64,000 nucleotides of DNA from Lithodes maja. Its lineage: Eukaryota; Arthropoda; Malacostraca; Decapoda; Lithodidae. Below, piece by piece: positions 61,573 to 64,000 of the stretch. Where the stretch lies: assembly GCA_037953745.1 (NCBI GenBank), contig JBAKBP010001426.1, positions 96,253 to 160,252 of the forward strand, in the 5' to 3' direction. Both the position numbers and the translations under genes were made by a program. Under the pieces are notes generated by a model that was not told the origin of the DNA, did not search any database, and worked only from the letters and a program-made list of their open reading frames with translations. How positions within the stretch are numbered: position 1 is the first letter of the stretch; each line of letters starts with the position of its first letter.

Positions 61573-63422
61573 TGTTACGACCGGGCACTCGGGTACACTA
61601 GGGCTCTTACACAGGACTCGAGTATGGCTCGCTGCCACAACGGAAACACACGATCCCAACCCCAGAGTACTGCCAGCCGAACAAAAAACGCCACTACCCT
61701 CCAGAGTTCTATCTGCTATAACGGGGTATACAAGAACTCGGTACTAGCGTTTCACACAACAGACTAATAATAAGATGGGAGTTATCTAGTCTGGTCAACA
61801 ATCAAACAAAGAAGAAAGTACTACAACACTAAAGAATAGTGTTGGCCGAAGCCGAAGTAATCCACCCTTGAACTAAGAACTTAAGAAGTCCTCCACCCTC
61901 TACTTCGGATCGGCACTATTACGTTACGTTAAACAATAGTCCTCGAGCATCAAGCAAGGAATCTTCTGATAAGTTAGATGCTTCTCGAATACTCATAAGA
62001 AGTAAGTATCGGATTTTGAACAGCAATTTAATGAATAACTCGCTGGTAATTAAAGGCTTTAAATTGACATAAGAAGAATTATAAGAATAAGCAATAGGAT
62101 ATGGCAAACATTAAGAAGAAGTACTCCGACAATGCACTGGCAATAGCCTACTAAGATTGTGCTCGTGGGCCACTAATCTCTGAAGTAGCTAAGCGTGCCA
62201 CACATGAAATCAATAGTGCTTAAACAATAATATACATAAGGAGAAGCTTCAATACTATGCTGTATCTGCTGGTCGAGCAAAGTCTAGCTGGGATATCTAA
62301 GGTTAGGAAACAATGGCTGAGCAAGCGGCTCGTAGCCTAGCGAGGTCCTTAAGACTGTGCGGCCAAATTACGGTAATTGACGGGATGCTCTCTTGAGAGA
62401 TCCAGATCACTAGTATCTGGTTCTCTCCTGGCGATCCTCTCAAAGTCAAGCAAATGAGATAGCACAGTGTTGGGTGGCACAGGCAAAAGCCCTCACTCGC
62501 AACACAGTGCTAAACTCCCACGGTACACAGTCAGAAAGACCACCTAGGCGTTCCACGTCTCCGTTGCAATTGTACTGGTTCAACCGCAACCTAGTACTCA
62601 TAGGAAATCACAACTCAGAAACCCTATCCCAGTCTAGCATTGCCTAAACCAGCAGAAAACAGGAACATGAATAATCGCACACAGGGAAATGCATATACGA
62701 GTGCAACAAACATCAATCAATCCTATTCTAGTTAACCCTTCCAAAAATAGGCTATCTAACAGGCACTTATCTCGTGAGAACTCAAGCGATAATACTTTGG
62801 CTGACTAAATCTGCACCAAAGGGGTCATGGAGGTTAAACAGGGACGAGAAGAGAAGAAGATAGGCTGTTCAGAGAGTAGAGAAAGTTCACATCAGTCGGA
62901 AGAATATGGATAGTTGCAAGGGATATGAGAGGTCGCTTTGCCTGATGAGTTCTGAGTAAAGCATGGCGAGACCTCCCTTTTTATACTCGGCCCTCTAGTG
63001 AGCAGATCGCCAACTACTTAAGGACCGCCCACTGGCAATCATGACGTCATATTCTCTCTCAATCTGGGATCGACAAAGGATTTCCCACGCTCTGAGAGGG
63101 AGGAAGGGAGGAGGGAATTAGGCCTATCTGCCCGCGTGGCGCACTCACTGGTCCCCGTTACGTAACATCTCTCTCTCTCTCCTCTCATCATTACATATAA
63201 GTCCCACACACAATACTTATAACTAATGATATAAAATAGAACTCGTTGACTCAGATGAAAACAAAATACATATTTATAATACTTATAGTACAACGGCTCA
63301 CATAAACTAAGTTAGGAAACTCTACACAGACTACAGCCAAAGTTCCTGCCCTGACGATCCTAGCGAGAGTGGGGCCTGACTGGGCGTTCTGTACAGCATG
63401 CTCATACTCGACATGCGTCACA
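61573..63422 (-). repeat. 5' LTR
   Basis: 1850 bp, same ends as the 3' LTR. It differs from it by substitutions and small indels (for example around 62540-62640 and 62950-63180). Promoter elements were not identified with confidence. Confidence 0.92.
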
Positions 63423-63601
63423 AATTCTTGAAGGGATTCAAGCTTCGTAGTCAGGGCATCGATCTTGCGGTGAGCTGCATTCAATTCATCCGCAATCTTC
63501 TCTCGGAGCTGGCAAAATCTACAAATTTGGACATCAGTATCAACAAACATGGTAGGGCCAAATTTACCGGAACAACTCGTGCAGGTTCGTTGCGGCGCCA
63601 T
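63423..63601 (-). pseudogene. N-terminal fragment of an unidentified element ORF (zinc ribbon plus coiled coil)
   Basis: From ATG 63601 the frame reads MAPQRTCTSCSGKFGPTMF, then ICRFCQLREKIADEL and a coiled-coil-like KIDALTTKLESLQEF. The pair CTSC...CRFC looks like a small zinc ribbon. The frame runs into the LTR at 63422 and continues there only by chance. Likely the start of a retroelement ORF1; family not recognised. Confidence 0.5.
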
Positions 63602-63614
63602 GACGATATAATCA

Positions 63615-63875
63615 CAATATGCCTGAAAATCAGACAAATTTATGTTAGCAAAATGGTACAATTAAAGCCTGAAAATCACAAAAAATGTATGTTAGCAATG
63701 TGATACAATTAATTCCTGAAAATCACAAAAAAATTTGTTAGCAATATGATAAAATTAATATGCCTGTAAATCACAAAAAATATGTTAGCAATAGAACACA
63801 ATTTATGCCTGAAAAAAAAAAAAAATATGTTAGCAGTATGACACAGTTAAAGCCTGAAAATCACAAATGGACTAG
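63615..63875. repeat. Tandem array of about six units of 45-50 bp
   Basis: Units contain GCCTGAAAATCACAAAAA...TGTTAGCAAT...ACAATTAA. In complement each unit carries TTTTGTGATTTTCAGGC, which resembles a 3' splice site. The array lies just upstream of the ATG at 63601 (minus strand). Confidence 0.8.
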
Positions 63876-63904
63876 AAATTTGTTACAAAATTTACTTGAA
63901 AAAA

Positions 63905-63963
63905 AATGTGTGTATATACTCTCTCTCTCTCTCTTTCTCTCTCAGTGTGCATGTGTGTATATA

Positions 63964-63996
<33 letters not shown>

Positions 63997-64000
63997 AGTG
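63905..64000 (+). repeat. Tandem repeat of about 50 bp built on (CT)n
   Basis: Two units of GTGTGTATATACTCTCTCT...TCTCAGTG, differing in CT copy number; the second is cut by the window end. Confidence 0.85.

Larger units (their letters stand above)
53580..63422 (-). mobile_element. Gmr1-like Ty3/Gypsy LTR retrotransposon
   Basis: About 9.84 kb on the minus strand with two LTRs (5' at 61573-63422; 3' at 53580-55415), a primer-binding site, gag-PR-IN and RT-RNaseH frames and a polypurine tract. Integrase precedes reverse transcriptase, as in Copia, whereas typical Ty3/Gypsy have RT first. That order is established for Gmr1-like elements. Flanking 5-mers (ACTAG before 53580, AATTC after 63422) do not match, so no target-site duplication exists. 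One frameshift lies between IN and RT. No envelope-like gene is seen. Confidence 0.9.

Overview
This window is eukaryotic, gene-poor and dominated by transposable elements. The mix (RTE-, CR1/L2- and Rex1-like LINEs, piggyBac transposons with MITEs, tRNA-derived SINEs, (TATG)n, (GATA)n and (ATT)n microsatellites, a Gmr1-like Ty3/Gypsy element) and the codon style suggest an arthropod, most likely a decapod crustacean. That assignment is inference. One host gene is recognisable: an RFX-family transcription factor closest to RFX4, on the minus strand. Its exons lie at 48509-48721, 46335-46478 and about 44670-44734. Two Tyr/Gly-rich candidate 3' exons lie at 40055-40269 and 29004-29293. Its introns are packed with mobile elements.

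Layout. (1) 1019-1498: piggyBac-type MITE. (2) About 2.15-15.29 kb: an RTE-like LINE split by a piggyBac transposon (2352-11212). That transposon is in turn split by an intact Rex1/CR1-like LINE (5524-9948) whose protein starts with a signal-peptide-like segment followed by a 2A peptide. A further retroelement fragment (11853-12878) also sits in the RTE element. (3) 15.3-24.2 kb: truncated LINEs, including a 5'-truncated L2-like element with an open reading frame (16.98-19.94 kb), an antisense Jockey-like LINE carrying a tRNA-derived SINE, and RTE 3' ends with GATA tails. (4) 24.5-27.9 kb: a SINE that shares its 3' tail with the 2A LINE, then a second MITE into which an internally deleted piggyBac has inserted at TTAA. 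That piggyBac keeps an intact reading frame for the N-terminal and zinc-finger domains without the catalytic domain. (5) 30.4-39.5 kb: two related full-length LINEs and one truncated copy, all antisense and bounded by (TATG)n. (6) 40-48.7 kb: RFX exons with SINEs, a foldback element and a chimeric third MITE. (7) 48801-49000: a 200-N gap, followed by a near-copy (49001-53552) of 43994-48612. (8) 53580-63422: an LTR retrotransposon with about 1.84-kb LTRs and the unusual order gag-PR-IN-RT-RNaseH. (9) 63.4-64 kb: the start of another element's ORF, then tandem repeats.

The elements interact mainly by insertion and by parasitism. piggyBac transposase families and their MITEs share termini. A SINE shares the tail of the 2A LINE. 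Near-identical LINE copies (16.1 against 35.1 kb; 19.7-20.1 against 28.36-28.76 kb) indicate recent retrotransposition. The duplicated RFX segment next to the gap may be an uncollapsed second haplotype rather than a real tandem duplication.
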